Source: Adiantum capillus-veneris
Lineage: Eukaryota; Streptophyta; Polypodiopsida; Polypodiales; Pteridaceae
Length of the DNA stretch: 64,000 nucleotides
NCBI GenBank assembly: GCA_014529385.2
Contig: CM043959.1
Span: 92,909,029 to 92,973,028 of the forward strand
Reading direction: 5' to 3'
Shown here: piece after piece, positions 11,150 through 23,587 of the stretch
Position numbering within the stretch: the stretch's first letter is position 1
Layout: every line of letters begins with the position of its first letter
Notes under the pieces: model-generated
What the model was told of the DNA's origin: nothing
The model's database searches: none
What the model saw: only the letters and a program-made list of their open reading frames with translations
Made by a program: the position numbers and the translations under genes

Positions 11150-12880
11150 GGAGAGCTTGGTTTCTAGGTCCACCACTTGTCCAAGTTAATGTAAAAGTGA
11201 CTCAAGGTTCACAACTTGTGAAAGCAAGGATCCATTGAGGAATACAATCCACTTGGCTATTTTTCCTTAATTTATTGCATGTGACATTCAAGCAAGGTCC
11301 ACTTCTAATCTATAACTTCTTAATTTGAGGCATGGGGCATACATAAAATATGTAGCATATGCTCTATTGCCTCATAGGAAGGTTGGTTTCAAGGTGCACT
11401 TATCCATGCTAGCCTATCTTGGAGAAATGATGGAGCTTTCTTCTCTCCTTGTTTCAATGGAGACTAGCTTGGAAAAGTGGTGGACCTTTGCTTCTCTCTA
11501 TGTTTCAATAGAGTTAGCTTGGACAAGTGGTGATCTTGGAACAAAACCCCCATGTAAAACATATCATGGGTATTCCAAGTGATTAGAAAGATTACCATTT
11601 AAGATATAACCTTATAGGTTGGACAAATGGAGCTTGGCTTGGAGAAATGGTGGACCTTTGATTCTCTCCATGTTTCAATGGATCCTATCTTGGAGAAATG
11701 GTGGAGCTTGCTTCTGTCCATGTTTCGATGGAGCCTAGCTTGAACAGTTGGTGGACCTTTGCTTCTCTCTATGTTTCAATAGAGTTAGCTTAGACACGTG
11801 GTGGATCTTCAAACTAAGCCAACTACTATCAATGTTTCCTAGCTTGGACAAGTGGTGGAGTGTTTCTCTACTCCATGTTTCAATGGATCTTAGCTTGGAC
11901 AAGTGTTGGACCTTAAAACAAAAACCCCATGTACAACATAGAATGGATTTTCTAGATTTCAATGGAGTCTAGATTTAACAAATGGTGGAGCTTGTCTTCA
12001 TCCATGTTTCAATGAAACTAGCTTGGACAAGTGGTGGACCTTGTAACAAACCCCCCCATGTACAACATATCATTGGTTTTCTAAGTGATGGGAAGGAATA
12101 CCATTCAAGATATAAAATTATAGCTTGGATAAGTAGTTGACTTTAAAACCAAAGTCATCATAATACAATGAAATACAGGTTAGCCAATTCCTAAATCTTG
12201 AGACCAAACCTCCCATGCTATCAGAGATAATATATTGGATAAGTGGTGGACCTTCTATTATTTTCCCATGCCTAGTTTAGACTACCGGTACACTTTGCAG
12301 CTATAAAGGTTGGACGAGTTGTGGAGCCTTGTTTCTATCAATGTTTTAATGGATCCTAGCTTGGACAAGTGGTGGACCTTGGAAAAAAGCTTCCATGTAC
12401 AACATATATGAGGTTTTCCATGTTTTAATGGAACCTATCTTGGACAAATGGTGAAGCTTGCTTCTCTCCATGTTGATTTTGGAACTACCTTAGACAAGTG
12501 GTGGAGCTTTGCTTTTCTACTCTTCATAATACAATGAAGTATAGGTTGGTTACATGGCGAATCTTAAGGACAAACCTCCCATTTTACTAGAGATGATAGG
12601 TTGGACAAGTGGATCAACCTTCTATTATTTCTCCATGACTATATTGAACAATTAGTAGACCTAACATCTCTCTATGTTGTCTAGAGATAAGCTTGGACAA
12701 GTGATGGACCCTGCTTCTCTCTTCCCTTGGTTTACTAGTTTGAAGACTCAGTATATATACTTTCTTAGATCTAGCTTGAACAAGTGGTGGACCTTGTATC
12801 CACAATCTTAATTCATTACAAAAAATTATATGAAAAAATAACATAGGAATCTTGGTTTGAAGGTCAAGCAATTAGGTTAC
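11150..12880 (-). repeat. Minisatellite array, left block
   Basis: Built from copies of the core motif GGTCCACCACTTGTCCAAG, almost all here in reverse orientation (ttggacaagtggtggacc). Copies are separated by about 30-100 bp of related text (ccatgtttcaatgga...). Only the first copy near 11168 is in forward orientation. The array is more diverged than the right-hand block. Its right part (12200-12790) closely resembles 27000-27550 in the intron, and 12640-12800 matches the reverse complement of 37980-38140. It lies downstream of the 3' end of the five-exon gene. Confidence 0.85.
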
Positions 12881-13563
12881 AAATGCACATAATAATATAT
12901 TTTCCACCCATAATAAAAGAAAGTTAAATATGTTATTACCAAATTGACAAAGGTAACGTCCAAGAATTCTAGCTTTGCATCTTGTCAGATCTAAATCTTC
13001 ATCAAGGCGACATGCATGTATACATCAACTTTCAAGCCATTCAAGAATACATGCACTTAGATTCCATAGTTTTGTTTTCAAAGTCTTTTAGGTTCTAAAA
13101 CTCTTTCACGTAAAGTATGTAATGAAAAAATTCTTGAAGCAAACATTTGTGCCCAAGAAAAAGATCCCTCTCACATATTTAAAGTCCATGAATTCTCTGA
13201 TCCATACTTACAAGTTTTATTTTGACATCAAACATCAATTCTCTCATAGTTACAAATAAATGCAACCTCGATATGAATTGACAAAAAATGAATTTCTTTT
13301 ACTATATGACCCAACATAGGCCCCAATCAAATAAAAAATGAGTCTCCAAAAATTTGGGTGCACTCTAGCAATACATTAGAGTCCCCTTACAATAGGATGC
13401 ACTCCAATAGTACATTGAAGTCCCCTTAGAGTAGGGTGCACTCCATTCAAGTGTTCATAAAATTGACACACCTTTGTTTTTTTATAAAAAAGACTATATC
13501 AAATTATACAAATGTTGAAAGATACACACTAGAATAAAAAAAGCATCTTATGGAAATATTTAT
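12881..13563. other. 3' flank of the five-exon gene
   Basis: AT-rich, no coding frame supported. A short tandem repeat at about 13357-13441 has a unit of roughly 45 bp containing GTGCACTC and AGTCCCCTTA. Confidence 0.4.
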
Positions 13564-13757
13564 TCAATTCTTTCGTGTTGACAAGTACACACCAAGGACA
13601 TAATTTGTCTCAGAATCACTATACTGATTTACAATTGTGTTGTATGTATAGACTCTCTTATCTCTTGCATACAACCATCCTACCAACCATGGAATTATGG
13701 TTCTCTGCAAGAAGTTTTGAAGTTGCTTGGAAGTTTGCCTCCACATCTTTGGAAATA
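13564..13757 (-). CDS. Exon E, 3' part: C-terminus of the second HAD domain
   Basis: Continues exactly in frame from the other side of the transposon: GTYL joins IFPKMWRQTS. It then runs 64 codons through LLAEN-type helix text and WLVGWLYARDKRVYTY to LSTRKN and TGA at 13564-13566. This matches the usual end of FCP1-like domains (an IFP motif followed by a helix). The empty site was reconstructed by removing 13763-23005 and one TAAGA. Confidence 0.75.
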
Positions 13758-13762
13758 TAAGA

Positions 13763-14569
13763 TGTCATAATAATCAATATCTAATTCTCCTAAATGATTT
13801 TCTCATATTAAACTGATCATTTAATGTGGGGAAGTGCCAAGGGAGAAAAAGCTAGAATATTGGTTAAGTTAGCAGACCGGCCACAGTAGGGATCCAAAGG
13901 AGGGAAAATAGGGATCCAAAGGGGGGGCCATCTGCAAAAGAGCCATGTGAAACAACGGGCTAAAAAGACCCTAAGGTTCAGCCCATTAAGACTTCCAAAA
14001 TGCTAAGGTTCCAAAATTCAAAGGTTGTGTCCAAAGGTCAACCTTAGGGAAAATTGGATGCTTAGTGTGTGCCCAAAAAGTCTTTCTACATCCCTACATG
14101 GGAGGGGGCGAGCCCCAAAGCTAGGGGATGAGAGAGAAAGCCACACACACACACACAGGCTCCCTTTACACAAAGGGAATGAGGGACACATGTCAGCTCC
14201 CTAGGCCAGATGCCCACAAGGTATGCCCAATTCCTATTGGAAGACCCTTGAAGTGGACCAATGAGAATTAGGCTAGAGTAAATCTAGTTTAATTAATTTA
14301 AAAACATTTAATAAAAGAAACCATAATACAAAGCCTTTTGGAGGGGGGACCGGCTCCATGCAAATCCGGTCCTCAACTGTTGTCAATAGCTTAATTGCTC
14401 TCTCTTTTGAAAGTATTGTCGATGCTATCTAACTAGGTGTTATGCTTTTTGTTGCTCTCTCCACCCAAGCACTCTTGTAATTCTCATTAGGAATCAACTC
14501 TAATGAAATGCTCACTATGTTCATGCTAATTTCCGCTACACATAAGATTTTAGGCCATTAAATGTTACA
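13763..14569 (+). repeat. 5' LTR of the chromovirus
   Basis: 807 bp, TG..CA ends. It contains a CA-rich stretch near 14146-14156 and a GGAGGGGGGACCGG block near 14340. Sequence identity to the 3' LTR appears complete. Confidence 0.95.
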
Positions 14570-14570
14570 T

Positions 14571-14582
14571 TGGTATCAGAGC
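14571..14582 (+). promoter_or_regulatory. Primer-binding site (tRNA-iMet)
   Basis: TGGTATCAGAGC one base after the 5' LTR. Confidence 0.9.
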
Positions 14583-14970
14583 TCAAGGTTTCTCTTTTCT
14601 TGCTCAAGAAGGGAGGTCCTCAAGCTAGCTACAAATGGTTGGTATTATTAATTGCCTGTGAGTAAGTAGAATAGGGATTTTTCAGCCTTGCAGTGCGCCT
14701 GCCTTTGTGCAGTTAACGGGGCATCACCGTCGAGAGCTATGGTCTTAATAGTGGAGTCCTACGGAACCACTATTGAGCTATTAGAAGCTTGACAGGAGCC
14801 GGTGCTGTTTTGGTGTCGAAAGACCCTCTCTTCTATTCCTTGCAATTAATGGTATTCGAGCCGCGGGTACAGTAGCTTGAGTGCTTTTTCTAAAGGGGTA
14901 AAGAGGAGTAGCAACTAGGGCTTGAAGTGCCAAAGTACACCTAAAAAGTTTACACCTAAAAGTTGTTAGA
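14583..14970 (+). other. Leader of the chromovirus
   Basis: 388 bases between PBS and the gag ATG; no ORF. This is where packaging and dimer signals normally lie, but none is identifiable by eye. Confidence 0.6.
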
Positions 14971-17900
14971 ATGGCTGACAATATTAAAGAGAGTGAAATT
15001 AATGTTGATAACTTTGATTTTGCTCATGAGCAAGCTACTAATGATGCTTCAATGCTTGTTAATTATCTTGTTTCTAGGCTTCAACAAGCCATGGGCAATC
15101 CATCTCTCCAAAGTGAAGTGCAACGGCAGCTCCGTGCTCACGGGATTCTCCAAGCTCATCACCATGACGAGAGAACACCTAGGAAGCCTCCTTGTGAGAC
15201 TACCAAAAGAGGTCTCTCTCCGATTCGGGAAGAAGAAGAGAATCCATATGAAGGGCTCAAGAACTTACTTCTTGATGATGCATCTCCTTCCCAAAGGAGA
15301 ACTCAAGAGCCTCCACCGAAGGAACGAGAAAGAAGCGAGTCTCCCGCCACCTCGGCGGAGATGGCTCCACGAAGACGGCGGGCTAAACGCTCTCCATCAC
15401 CACCAAAGCGGAGAAGACCATCACACTCTTCTCCACGCCATAATTCAAAGAGGGATGATAAAAAGCAAGAGAAGAAAAAGGCGAGAAAGAGGACACCCTC
15501 TTCTCCATCTTCTTTATCCTCTTCCTCTTATGAAAGCTATGGTGAAGACGACAAAGATCAAGACAAGAAAAAGGCGAGAAAGAGGTCACCCTCTTCTCCA
15601 CCTTCTTCAAATTCTTCATCTTCTGAAGAAAGTGATGGTGGAACTTTTGAACCATCAAAAAGAAGAGGCCATAGGAAATCCTATGCCGCATGGAAGAGGT
15701 CGTCCAAGCTGAAGAAATTCAAAGAGGGAGGGAAGAGCATCTCTTTCCTTACCTATGATGGCACCTTCGGTGCTACAGACAAAGTTTTGGCCTTTATCCA
15801 GCAATTCGATGCGGCGTTTGGAGATGAGGGCTTCACGGAGTCCTCTAAGCTACGCCATGTAGCTATGCACTTTCAAAAGTCCGCCAGACAATGGTGGTCT
15901 AGCCTACGAGCCAACGGTGAAGCTCCACGAACATGGAAGGCTTTAAGAGATTCCATTATGAAGCAGTTTTTGGCCACCGATGCCAAAGACAAAGTACTCA
16001 CCGAATGGCGAAGCTTAAAGCTCTCTCCCAATGAATCCATCCACAAATATGTAGACAAGTTTTGGGACCTACAACTCAAAGCCACTGTCTTCAAAAAGTT
16101 GGATTTTGGAGAGCAAAAGCAACAATTTTGTGCGGGCTTAACCGAAGAAATGGCGGAGTATGTCAACTCCCAAAGGCCACGTACCATATCGGAGGTAATA
16201 CACCATACTATGGTGGCCTCGCGAATCAATTTCCAAACGGGGGGTAAAAGAAATAATAAGCCCCCGGAAAACAAAGGTTCCAATGAGCCTAAGGGGAAGG
16301 ACAATGTCCAAAAGTCTCCTAAGGGCAATTCCAACAAAGCTAAAGAGAAGGGAGTTTACAAAGGAAAGAATAAACTCTCTCCTGAAGAGCTTGAGCGTTA
16401 TCGTAAAGATAACCGGTGTTTCAAGTGCGGCGAACAAGGGCATGCGTACCGCGCTTGTCCCCAAAAGAACAACCGCCAAGATCCTCCTAGAGCTTCTTTG
16501 GTTGAAATCCAAGAGGAGGAGATTCACCAAACTCACCACAAAGGATCTCCTCTATGCCATGCTTGGGGAAAGGTAAGAGAACATGATGCTTTTATTCTCT
16601 TTGACCCTGGTTCTACTCACAATTTCATATCTATGGAGTTAGCCACCAAGCTAGGCATACAATCCTACGAGATGGGAGATATCCTACCCGCAGACAGTGC
16701 CTTCAAGGGGCAAGAAGCTTCAGTCACTCCCTTAATCGGGAAATTGAGGCTTCATGTCCAAGGCTATGTGGACAAAGAGGATTTCTTTATCTCTCCTCTC
16801 AAGCATGAGGATGTAATCCTAGGGGCACCATGGTTTGACCGTCTGGCTGCCCATGTTAAATTTCCTGCAAGGAGAATCTCCTTTAAGTTCAGGGAAAAGG
16901 ACATGTATATAGATGCTAGGGAGATGGGTACCACCATCCCCATTGTACATACACCAGCTTTCAACAAGTCAATAAAGAGCTCTATTTCCGTGTACATGAT
17001 TTTTGTTAAAGATTCTCAAAATGAACCTAATGCTTTAGCAAAAGAAAATAAAAGCAACCAAAAGGAATTAGAGTTATCCAATTTTCTCAAGGGGTTTCAA
17101 GATGTCTTTATTGACGACATCCCTTCTGAGCTACCTCCTAAACGAGGTAATGACGACCATGCAATTGAACTTCTTCCAGGAAGTTCACCGCCTAACAAAC
17201 CTCCTTATAGAGTTTCTCAAGCTCAACAAGAGGAGATTATGCGGCAAGTGCATGAGTTAATTGAGAAGGGCATGGTTAGGCCTAGCTCATCTCCATTTTT
17301 CTCACCTGTGCTATTAGTGCAAAAGAAAGACGGCACATATCGTATGTGTGTCGACTATAGAGCACTAAATAGGATCACTATCAAGAATAGGTTTCCCGTT
17401 CCACGGGTAGAATACCTATTTGATAAGCTACAAGGATCGACCTACTTCAGTAGGATTGACCTAAAAAGTGGCTATCATCAAATAAGGATAGTTGATCAAG
17501 ACATTGTAAAGACCGCATTTCGTACTACATTTGGTCTTTACGAATACATTGTCATGCCTTTTGGCTTGACTAATGCACCAGCCACATTTAACCGCTTGAT
17601 GGAGAAGCTGTTCAGACCTCATCGAACCTTCACTGGAGTGTTCTTTGATGATATTATCATCTACTCTAATTCATTAGAGGAACATAAGCAACACCTCCAG
17701 GTAATATTTCAAGTTTTAAGAGAGAATAAACTTTATGTTAATCGAAAGAAAAGTGAATTTTTCTTGCAAGAGATTCAATATTTAGGTCACATTATCTCTC
17801 AAGATGGAATCCAAATGGATCCATCCAAGTTAGAGGTAATAAAAGGATGGCCTAAACCAAGGAATCTTCATGAACTAAGAAGCTTTATAGGTATGTGTGC

Positions 17901-18436
17901 ATACTATAGACGCTTCATAGAAAAGTTCTCACAAATTGCGGGACCATTACATGACCTAACAAAGAAGAATGTTAGGTATACGTGGTCTGCTAAGGAGAAC
18001 AATGCTTTCGAAAAGCTTAAAGAAAAGCTTATCTCTCAACCTGTGCTTACACTACCGGATCTCTCAAAACCATTTGAGGTCCAATGTGATGCTTGTGGTG
18101 ATTGCCTTGGGGCTGTTTTGCTCCAAGAAGGGCACGCCATAGGCTATGAGAGTCGAAGGCTCGACCCTGTTGAGCAAGCTCTAGGCATATACGAAAAAGA
18201 ACTCCTTGCAGTTCTACATGCCTTAGACTCATGGAAGCACTATTTATTGGGGACTCCTTTCATTCTGCGAACGGATCACCAAAGTCTTAAGTACTTCATG
18301 ACGCAGACCAAGCTCTCCGACAAACAAATGAGGTGGGCAAATTTCCTTTCGCAATTTCATTTTCATATTGCTCACATTGCTGGCAAGCATAATCAAGTAG
18401 CCGATGCACTCTCAAGACGACCGAGAGTGAATGCGG
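14971..18436 (+). CDS. gag-pol of the chromovirus: gag, protease, RT, RNase H
   Basis: One open frame from ATG 14971 (MADNIKESEINVDN). Residues about 110-240 are Arg/Lys/Ser-rich. The gag core (about 260-400) includes WWSSLRANGEAP. A CCHC zinc knuckle, CFKCGEQGHAYRAC, sits near 484-497. Protease has DPGSTHNFIS near 545, a common variant of DSG. RT runs about 740-910 with DLKSGYHQ and FFDDIIIYS, the catalytic aspartates. RNase H has DACGDCLGA (about 1038), TDHQSLKYF and ADALSRR. The frame is open to the insertion point at codon 1155 (GCG); downstream pol resumes at 20357. Gag and pol share one frame, usual for this lineage. Confidence 0.95.
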
Positions 18437-20353
18437 TGATAGCCGTTTTTTGGCTCTCCATAATTGCCATACTAGATTACTCCACCCTACCAAATTCACC
18501 CAAACGCTATGGCTATCCCTACCATTTCACTGTACATAGGCGTGTGTGAGTTAGGGGGCTTTTCCCATATCTTCTTAAAAACCCTCAGCTAGCTAGTCAC
18601 TGGGCTAGGTGCGCCAAAAAAAATAAAAAAAATAAAAAAATAAAAGTATATTATGGCCTCTTTGTGTGTAAATATTTCATTGTATATATGGCCTAAATAT
18701 AGGGATTTTTTATAATTATTTTGGTATTTTATTTATTATTTCTACTTAGGTGTGTGTTTTATTAAACATATGTACACCTTCTTTCATCCTCTTACACCAT
18801 AAGTATATTTTTTGCCAATATGTACATACTCTAACCTTATATTTTTCCTTTATACAAATCACTCCCACATTTTCACCCTCACCCTTCGTGAAAACAAAAA
18901 ATTGATTTCTACTCATTGGTCAAGTTTATTATATTATTTACTTGCATACCTTTTCCTCTTTCACCCAAAATAATTCAAAGAGGGACCATATCATATGATT
19001 CCAATATCTTTCCATATCCATAACTCCTCCATATTTTTATTATTATTTTTACTCATTATTCTAACACCATGTGCTCATTGAGCTAAAGTCCATGAATAGT
19101 CCATACACTAGTCCCACCATGTATATATTTCTTATTTCACCAATAATCCTCCTCCATGCATGGGTCAAGGGCAACTTGAATGCTTTGTATTATAATATGA
19201 CAAAGGAGGGGCTCACTCTTGGATGCATTGTACAAATTCAACAAAGGAGGGGGCCACTAAAAGACTTTTGCAGGCATAAAAAACAGGCTTTTTGGTGAGA
19301 ATTTTGGCACCTATCTCCACTCCGAATTTGGAGCGGTGGTCAAAAGAGAAAATGTAGCCCACGCTCTGAGTAATCACCACAAATTTTTTCATGATTTTTG
19401 GAGCTACCAGCGGTGAGCTATGATTTTTTGAGTGGACCCCACTCTGCCCACTTTTCTCACAAGTAGCCCTTAGTCTTCTCTCACCCTTCCACACACCTAC
19501 TCACTCTTACACATCCCTCCCTCTCCTTCTTGTAAAACAACCTCCAACATCTCACATAGCACCCCAACACTCTATGCGTGAGGAGAGACTTAGGTGTAGC
19601 AACCACTTGTGAGCTTCACTCTTGGTGTGAGAGAAGCCTTCAAGCTACACATTGCAAGTGAGAGAGCGTGAGTTCCACAAATCTCAAAACCACTATTTTA
19701 CATGCTCCTTCATCATCAATAAATTGAGGTTTGGTGCATCAAAGGCGTGATTCGACGTTTAAATCTTCGTCCTTCCATTTGTGCAATACGGTTTGGTAAA
19801 TTCAAGGTGACTTGTGTATTTTGAGTTTTATCGGTTGATCTTGATTTTAGAAAGTGTTTTAGTGTGTTTTCCATTGCCAGTTTTGTGTCCATTGTAAGAG
19901 GGTATTGTGGTGAGAGGTCTCCCACACCCTAAGACAGTGTGTGTGTGTTTTGGCAATGATTAGCAATCACTAAGCATTGAGTGAGTTTTGTACAAGTTCT
20001 ACGATAGCATCATAACGAACCATCTCCATTTGCAAGTCACAAATAAGGTATTACGCAAGATCCTTCCCTCTCTCTCTTCCCTTTGCTCTAGCTCTCTCTG
20101 GTCCATTTCATGTGTGTCTTGGTGTGAGGTTGTTTGTGTGTGTTGTGTGGTGCATCTTCTTGGTTGTGCCAAAATCTCTCTTGCATCCTAGTTCGCATAC
20201 CATAACTAGGTGGTGCCCCTATCTTGTTTTGGTTTGGCTGTGGGTTTGTTGTTGTGTTGTGCTTGTGGTTGCCCCAGCCCCAATTGAGCAGCACGGGACC
20301 CTTGAGGGGTGTTTAGAGGTCGCCTCTCTTGTTGCCCGCCCCGGACCGCCTCA
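18437..20353. mobile_element. 1.9 kb insertion in integrase, solo-LTR-like
   Basis: 1917 bp starting TGATAGCC and ending CCGCCTCA, flanked by GCGG on both sides (18433-18436 and 20354-20357). Removing it with one GCGG rejoins the pol frame exactly (RVNA|VSIATHND). It has no ORF of note, no internal PBS and no second LTR. TG..CA ends and a short TSD suit a solo LTR of an unseen element; a 4-bp TSD is slightly short for that. It contains AT-rich runs at 18620-18860 and CT-rich text near 19500 and 20070. Confidence 0.7.
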
Positions 20354-20356
20354 GCG

Positions 20357-21841
20357 GTTTCCATAGCAACTCACAATGATCTATCTTTAATGATAGATGA
20401 GTATGCTATTGATCCCGATTTTAGAGATGTGATTTCAGCCCTTGCCCTAGGGAAGAAAGAAGAACCATTTACTTTACAAGATGGCTATCTTCTCTATGGC
20501 AATAGACTATGCGTTACTAACTCACTACGTGAGAAAGTAATGTATGAATCTCTTGCTCCCCCATATGCGGGGCATAGAGGGATTCAGTCTACCCTAAAGG
20601 GAATTGAAACATATTTCTATTGGCCTACCATGAAAGTGAACATACATGAGTATGTTTCCAAATGTGTGGTATGTCAAAAGACAAAATTTGATAGAGGGAA
20701 GCAACTTGGATTGCTTCAACCCTTGCCAATCCCTAATTCACCATGGGAGAGCATATCCATGGATTTTATCTTTGGATTGCCTAAGTCTATCCATGGGAAT
20801 ACGGGAATATGGACGATAGTAGACAGGTTCAGTAAACAAGCTCATTTTATACCTGTCAAAAAGACTATCAAAGCCCATCAAATGGCAACCCTCTTCATTT
20901 CGCAAATTTTCAAGTACCATGGCTTGCCAATGTCCATAGTGTCGGATAGAGATCCTAGAATGACCAGTAATTTCTGGAAGGGTCTCTTTGAGAATTTAGG
21001 AACAAGGTTAAACTTCTCTTCGGCCTATCATCCACAAACTGATGGCCAAAGTGAAATAGCTAACCTAACTATTCTCGATCTACTAAAAGCCTATGTAACG
21101 GAAGTAGATCAAAGATCCTAATGGGAGAAGTACTTACCCTTAGTAGAGTATGCTTACAATAACACTGTACATACTTCTACAGGAAAAGCACCTTTCGAGG
21201 TAATTGAGGGAAGGTCAAAAAGTCCCTTGCTACTTAAGGTACATGGGAAGATCTTTGCTGCAGATGAGTATAGCCGAGACCTACAAGAATCTTTCCAAAA
21301 GATTAAGGATGCTATCTCTATCTCACAGCAAAGGCAAAAGGCTGCTGCTGACAAGCACAGAAGAGCCCAAGCCTTTAAAGAAAACGATTGGGTCTTGTTA
21401 AAGTTTCCCAAGGCTCGATTAAGGCACACGACGGGCAAGAATCCTACGGGCCACCAAAAGTACTATGCTAAACTAGCAAAAAGGTACTATGGTCCCTTCC
21501 AGATTCTTAGGCCAATCAATGAGATGGCCTATCAACTTAAGTTGCCCAATCATTGGCTCATACACAATGCTTTTCATGTGAGCCTCTTAAAGCCTTACAA
21601 AGGAGAGCCACCTCAAGAACCAACTATTGAAGACCCACCGGAGATCGAGAACCACGAGGAGGTGCTGCAGCCCGAGTCCATTCTCCGATATGAAGACAAG
21701 GTATTAAGAGGCGGTAAGACTATCCGACGATATCTTATTAAGTTTAAGAATTATCCTTTTGAAGATGCTAGATGGATGCAAGGCATACAATTAAAGGATA
21801 ACCTAAACCTTGTCAATGCTTACAATGCTTCCCAAGAGTAA
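20357..21841 (+). CDS. Integrase with chromodomain (chromovirus pol, 3' part)
   Basis: Same frame as gag-pol once the insertion is removed. The zinc-binding HHCC module is GHRGIQSTLKG..CVVCQK. The DDE core has SMDFIFGLP, IVSDRDPRM and HPQTDGQSEIANL, so D, D and E are present. A TAA at 21119-21121 falls before WEKYLPLVEYAYNN. The same frame then continues through the C-terminal GPFQILRPINEMAYQLKLP and a chromodomain at about 21675-21800 (YEDKVLRGGK, YLIKFKNYP, DARWM) to TAA 21839-21841. The chromodomain may guide insertion to particular chromatin. With the stop, integrase is truncated before its C-terminal parts. Confidence 0.9.
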
Positions 21842-22198
21842 GCAAATGTACAAAATGTTAAAAATGAACAAAAATTTTTGTCTTATAAGACTCTCTTTTT
21901 CTTTATTTGTGCACAAAAATGAAGTAGTATGCATGCTTAGATCAAGTTTGCGGAGACGACGTCTCCTGAACACCAAGTAGAGCTTGTCACTCTACTATGG
22001 AAGATTGATAGGACTAATGTGCAGACATGCTTGCGGCAGCCTCAGGCTCTCAAGCGCCAAATGGACTAGTCATCCATTATGGAATGATGTCGTAGGGTAA
22101 CATAGGGATCCTCTACCCGCTAAGAAAAGGACTCATGCATATGCTTTATCTTCTCTACACCATAGTCGAGGACGACTATGATTTCAAGAGAGAGGTAA
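21842..22198 (+). other. 3' untranslated region and polypurine tract
   Basis: 357 bases without coding potential. A purine run, AAGAGAGAGGTAA, ends directly before the 3' LTR and is the likely plus-strand primer. Confidence 0.8.
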
Positions 22199-23005
22199 TG
22201 TCATAATAATCAATATCTAATTCTCCTAAATGATTTTCTCATATTAAACTGATCATTTAATGTGGGGAAGTGCCAAGGGAGAAAAAGCTAGAATATTGGT
22301 TAAGTTAGCAGACCGGCCACAGTAGGGATCCAAAGGAGGGAAAATAGGGATCCAAAGGGGGGGCCATCTGCAAAAGAGCCATGTGAAACAACGGGCTAAA
22401 AAGACCCTAAGGTTCAGCCCATTAAGACTTCCAAAATGCTAAGGTTCCAAAATTCAAAGGTTGTGTCCAAAGGTCAACCTTAGGGAAAATTGGATGCTTA
22501 GTGTGTGCCCAAAAAGTCTTTCTACATCCCTACATGGGAGGGGGCGAGCCCCAAAGCTAGGGGATGAGAGAGAAAGCCACACACACACACACAGGCTCCC
22601 TTTACACAAAGGGAATGAGGGACACATGTCAGCTCCCTAGGCCAGATGCCCACAAGGTATGCCCAATTCCTATTGGAAGACCCTTGAAGTGGACCAATGA
22701 GAATTAGGCTAGAGTAAATCTAGTTTAATTAATTTAAAAACATTTAATAAAAGAAACCATAATACAAAGCCTTTTGGAGGGGGGACCGGCTCCATGCAAA
22801 TCCGGTCCTCAACTGTTGTCAATAGCTTAATTGCTCTCTCTTTTGAAAGTATTGTCGATGCTATCTAACTAGGTGTTATGCTTTTTGTTGCTCTCTCCAC
22901 CCAAGCACTCTTGTAATTCTCATTAGGAATCAACTCTAATGAAATGCTCACTATGTTCATGCTAATTTCCGCTACACATAAGATTTTAGGCCATTAAATG
23001 TTACA
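22199..23005 (+). repeat. 3' LTR of the chromovirus
   Basis: 807 bp, no difference from the 5' LTR seen by eye. It is followed by TSD TAAGA. Confidence 0.95.
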
Positions 23006-23010
23006 TAAGA

Positions 23011-23587
23011 TATGTCCCTGGCATGTTCCACATCACCCTATATGGAGTGTCATCAAAAATTAAGGTATTGTTTGCATCCAAATCCTCAAATATCTTCCAA
23101 ATATCACTCATATTTTTGTGATAAACCCTTGTAAATCCTAACATAATATTTGGATTTTGGCAATTTTTGTTACTCATAAACACCTTGAACTTGGTATACT
23201 GCTCAGGAAAACATTTTTGTGTGATGCATTGCACCGTTGTTAAGTTATAGCAACTCCATATCCATAGCTCAAAGTATTCAGCACAAAAATCCAAAAAACT
23301 TAGTGCGTGTGGTCGCACCACATGATAAACTTCATCTTTATCCTCCACAAGTCGCATGTGTTGAGCCCAAGATGGCATAGAATCTCCATGTTTCATTTCA
23401 ATTGTCTTGAGAAGTAACCCCTCTAGATCCAAGATAAGTACTCTTTTGATGTCCTTGAAAGCAAATGGTAGGTGATAAGGAGGTTATTCATTCCTTGGAC
23501 AAGGTCTTGGAGGAGGTTGGATGGGTAATTCAATAGTTTTCTTCAATTTATGCCAGCATATAGCCAATCCATTTTTTTGTAATGGTT
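23011..23587 (-). CDS. Exon E, 5' part: second FCP1-type HAD domain
   Basis: Acceptor TTTCAG precedes 23587, and the split codon with exon D is in phase. HAD motif I is LILDLEGLLLKT (about residue 1488), with Glu in place of the second Asp. LWIWSCYN gives motif II and NTLIFDDTPYR gives the DD motif (about residue 1621). The frame reads into WNMPGTYL and is then cut by the chromovirus at 23010/13763. TAA at 23484-23486 lies upstream of motif I. A second copy of the domain in one chain suggests internal duplication or fusion, and the altered motif I again hints at a pseudophosphatase. Confidence 0.7.

Larger units (their letters stand above)
13763..23005 (+). mobile_element. Young chromovirus (Ty3/gypsy), with an internal insertion
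   Basis: Two LTRs of 807 bp each, which I read as identical. They start TGTCATAATAATC and end AATGTTACA. TSD is TAAGA (13758-13762 and 23006-23010). PBS, gag-pol and polypurine tract are in the right places. It lies on the strand opposite to the five-exon gene and interrupts its last exon. Apart from one TAA in integrase and a 1917-bp insertion, the coding frame is intact, so transposition must have been very recent. Confidence 0.95.

Noticed and set aside
15383-18499. Minus-strand ORFs of 60-154 codons opposite gag-pol
   Set aside because: They are shadows of the strong + strand gag-pol frame and have no recognisable motifs.
18436-20354. The 1.9 kb insertion read as an intron (GT at 18436, AG at 20353-20354)
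   Set aside because: Splicing there gives GCG CGG TTT CCA TAG, a stop; removing the insert plus one GCGG instead restores the frame.
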